A stretch of 64,000 bases of DNA from an uncultured Clostridia bacterium. GTDB lineage: Bacteria; Bacillota; Clostridia; Christensenellales; CAG-314. Below, in pieces: positions 60,239 through 64,000 of this stretch (positions are counted from its first letter, which is position 1; every line of letters starts with the position of its first letter). The stretch lies in contig CAKQEP010000006.1 of the NCBI GenBank assembly GCA_934230325.1, forward strand, positions 27,744-91,743. Reading direction: 5' to 3'. The notes under the pieces were generated by a model. That model ran no database searches, was not told where the DNA came from, and was given only the letters and a program-made list of their open reading frames with translations. The position numbers were made by a program, and so were the translations under genes.

Positions 60239-60919
60239 TTATTCTTTTTGGGGGTTGTCGTTGGCTTTTAATTTGCGGCGGCGAACGTATTCCAAAACGT
60301 AAACGCCGACTACGAGCAATACGACTATCACGACGATGAGTATCGCAAAGTTTGCCCAAAGCCGTTGCGGCAAAATATCTATTATTTGGTCGGAATAACT
60401 GTCAAACACCCAGTTGTCCTTTCCCGCAAAAAACACCTTGTGGAACAACGTAAAAAATCCGTCGAAATCGATTGCGCCGTATATTCCCAACGCGGCAAAC
60501 AATCCCAGCATAGTAGAAACACCCCAAAATGCGGGCGTGCGTTTTTTGTAGTCAAGGTCGATTTTTTTGACCTTCCGCAAAATAAACAGCGTCGCAAGAA
60601 AAGCCGCCGTCACTCCCAACACGACAAAATCAAGAACAAACAGTTTTTTGCAGTCTGCAAAGTGTTGTTTGCCTTCTTGACTGTAACGCAGGTCGCCCGT
60701 CTTAAATTCTTTGCCGCACACGAGATAATCCATAACGTCGTCGTATGCGGTTTTGATTTGCTGATAAGTAAATCCCGTTTCTTCTTCGAGATTGAGCCAC
60801 TTTATGTTGGCGTAATAGTACGGACGGCAAAGAATAGGTACGGCTATGGCAAAGGTCAAGATAAAAAGCGGTACCGCAACGCCGATGAGTATTTTGAGAA
60901 TCGTTTTTGTTGCTTTCAT
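60239..60919 (-). CDS. DUF1461 / TIGR01906 family membrane protein
   Basis: 226 residues. Four membrane helices: about 8-30, 92-113, 130-148 and 188-210. The long loop between the last two contains DGFFTLFHKVFFAGKDNWVFDSYSDQIIDILPQRLW, the family signature. Function unknown. Transcribed from a consensus promoter about 195 bp upstream. Confidence 0.82.
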   Translation of the reverse strand: MKATKTILKILIGVAVPLFILTFAIAVPILCRPYYYANIKWLNLEEETGFTYQQIKTAYDDVMDYLVCGKEFKTGDLRYSQEGKQHFADCKKLFVLDFVVLGVTAAFLATLFILRKVKKIDLDYKKRTPAFWGVSTMLGLFAALGIYGAIDFDGFFTLFHKVFFAGKDNWVFDSYSDQIIDILPQRLWANFAILIVVIVVLLVVGVYVLEYVRRRKLKANDNPQKE

Positions 60920-61113
60920 TAGTTAATCCTCGTTGATTGTTTTTTGTTTTAGCGTCCGCCTTGCTGTTTGCGGCGGCAACGTTTAATATGGATATTTATA
61001 TATATCTAATATAATACTATATAATATATATAGCGCGTAGCGTTGCGGCGCGACAAAACGGCTTGGGTTAAAGAGTTTGGTCAAACCGTTGTTTGACGGT
61101 TTCTTTGGCAATA

Positions 61114-61142
61114 ATTATAGTACTGCGCGGCGGTTTTGTCAA
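61114..61142 (-). promoter_or_regulatory. DUF1461 gene promoter
   Basis: Minus strand: -35 TTGACA (61137-61142), 17-bp spacer, -10 TATAAT (61114-61119): 12/12 consensus, with a leader of about 190 nt. Confidence 0.85.
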
Positions 61143-61224
61143 CGAGTAAAATCTGCGAAAATCGGTTGTTTGGATAAAGGGGCGTGTTTTAGAAAAATTA
61201 CACATAAAAATGTCGAAAAAACGC

Positions 61225-61253
61225 TTGACAGATTTTTCTTATAGTAATATAAT
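61225..61253 (+). promoter_or_regulatory. 23S rRNA promoter P1
   Basis: -35 TTGACA (61225-61230), 17-bp spacer, -10 TATAAT (61248-61253), a 12/12 consensus match. AT-rich sequence upstream could act as UP element. Confidence 0.88.
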
Positions 61254-61405
61254 ACCGCCGTTGCCCCAAAAAAGGGGACGACAAAAAGCACCTTAACAAC
61301 ACGGATAGTCAACTGCGAGGCGTTGAGAGTTTTGGGGACGGAAATCGGCTTCCCAACGGTCAAAAAAAACCTCAAAAAAAAATTAAAAAAAGTTTAAAAA
61401 AACAG

Positions 61406-61434
61406 TTGACAAACAAAATGAAGTGTGATAAGAT
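61406..61434 (+). promoter_or_regulatory. 23S rRNA promoter P2
   Basis: -35 TTGACA (61406-61411), 17-bp spacer, extended -10 TGATAAGAT (-10 at 61429-61434), preceded by an A-rich UP-like tract. Tandem with P1. Confidence 0.82.
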
Positions 61435-61493
61435 GTTTAGGCTGTCGGTTGAGACCGACGGCAAAAAAACAAAAGCCGCCGATGCGGCGATAA

Positions 61494-61520
61494 AGAACAT
61501 TGACAACTGCATAGATATCA
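61494..61520 (+). other. ITS-like rRNA leader element
   Basis: GAACATTGACAACTGCATAG resembles the sequence before 23S in many Firmicute 16S-23S spacers, which forms part of the 23S processing stem or a boxA-like antitermination site. Recognised from memory of the family. Confidence 0.45.
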
Positions 61521-61665
61521 AAACATGATGAAAGAGTATAATTCAAATATAATTTTATAGTGTTAATATGCAAATACAATTTTAAGTAATTGCGGTTAAC
61601 CGAGAAATTATAAGAGTAATCAAGGAATCTTATGAATTGAAAAATCAATTCAAACGTAGAAATAC

Positions 61666-64000
<2,335 letters not shown>

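Larger units (their letters stand above)
60920..61665. other. Intergenic region upstream of 23S rRNA
   Basis: 746 bp without a protein or tRNA gene. It contains an AT-rich TATA tract near 60990-61030, the minus-strand DUF1461 promoter, two plus-strand rRNA promoters, hairpins (61264-61277, 61440-61461) and an ITS-like leader. No 16S rRNA. Confidence 0.65.

Noticed and set aside
60920..61665. Hidden 16S rRNA or tRNA before 23S
   Set aside because: No conserved 16S blocks or cloverleaf with CCA end could be found in the 746 bp.

Overview
The window looks like a chromosomal stretch of an anaerobic Firmicute, most likely an uncultured Clostridia-type gut lineage. This is inference from gene content, not a taxonomic search. 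The support is the Firmicutes form of the S10-spc-alpha ribosomal gene order (a KOW protein between map and infA, zinc-type S14), AddAB instead of RecBCD, an oxygen-sensitive class III ribonucleotide reductase, a ferredoxin-type thioredoxin reductase-like protein, and strong Shine-Dalgarno sites before most genes. No transposase, phage gene, tRNA or CRISPR array was found.

Layout. 1-6.2 kb: partial HAD phosphatase, FFTR-like flavoprotein, nadE, a two-gene 'split GlmU' pair, and GTP-type PEP carboxykinase. 6.9-11.3 kb: gyrB-gyrA. 11.5-15 kb: a NrdR-box promoter driving nrdD, which carries a fused C-terminal redoxin, followed by a thioredoxin reductase. 15-18.8 kb: yqeY, an SDR epimerase divergent from a TetR gene, DUF1294, and a membrane-anchored XRE regulator. 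19-22.5 kb: a compact cluster of stand-alone condensation-type acyltransferase, acyl-adenylating ligase and acyl carrier protein, the best candidate here for an uncharacterised biosynthetic system. 22.5-25.6 kb: HdeD-like membrane protein, DUF2156 protein, lipoprotein. 25.7-32.2 kb: addB-addA. 32.3-35.5 kb: unknown small and membrane proteins among repeats. 35.5-51.4 kb: the S10-spc-alpha superoperon (rpsJ to rplQ) with secY, adk, map, infA and rpoA. 51.7-61 kb: regulators, a two-ATPase ABC exporter, TerB-like, HutD-like, nitroreductase and DUF1461 proteins. 61.2-64 kb: a 23S rRNA gene with its own tandem promoters and no 16S upstream, running off the window end.

Functional links. The nrdD-redoxin/trxB operon and the FFTR-like protein suggest dNTP synthesis fed by thiol electrons rather than formate. 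The split GlmU pair could make UDP-sugar for cell wall. In the acyl cluster, the ligase would load an acid onto the carrier protein and the condensation-type enzyme would transfer it to an amine or alcohol, under a divergent XRE regulator with transmembrane helices.

Promoters here are unusually easy to read: many match TTGACA-17-TATAAT closely. At least three genes (the XRE gene near 18.8 kb, addB, and a Cys-rich small protein) have their start codon 6-7 nt after the -10 box and no Shine-Dalgarno, suggesting leaderless mRNAs. Intergenic DNA carries a dispersed repeat family with conserved ends and variable interiors, and a 14-bp G-rich minisatellite.
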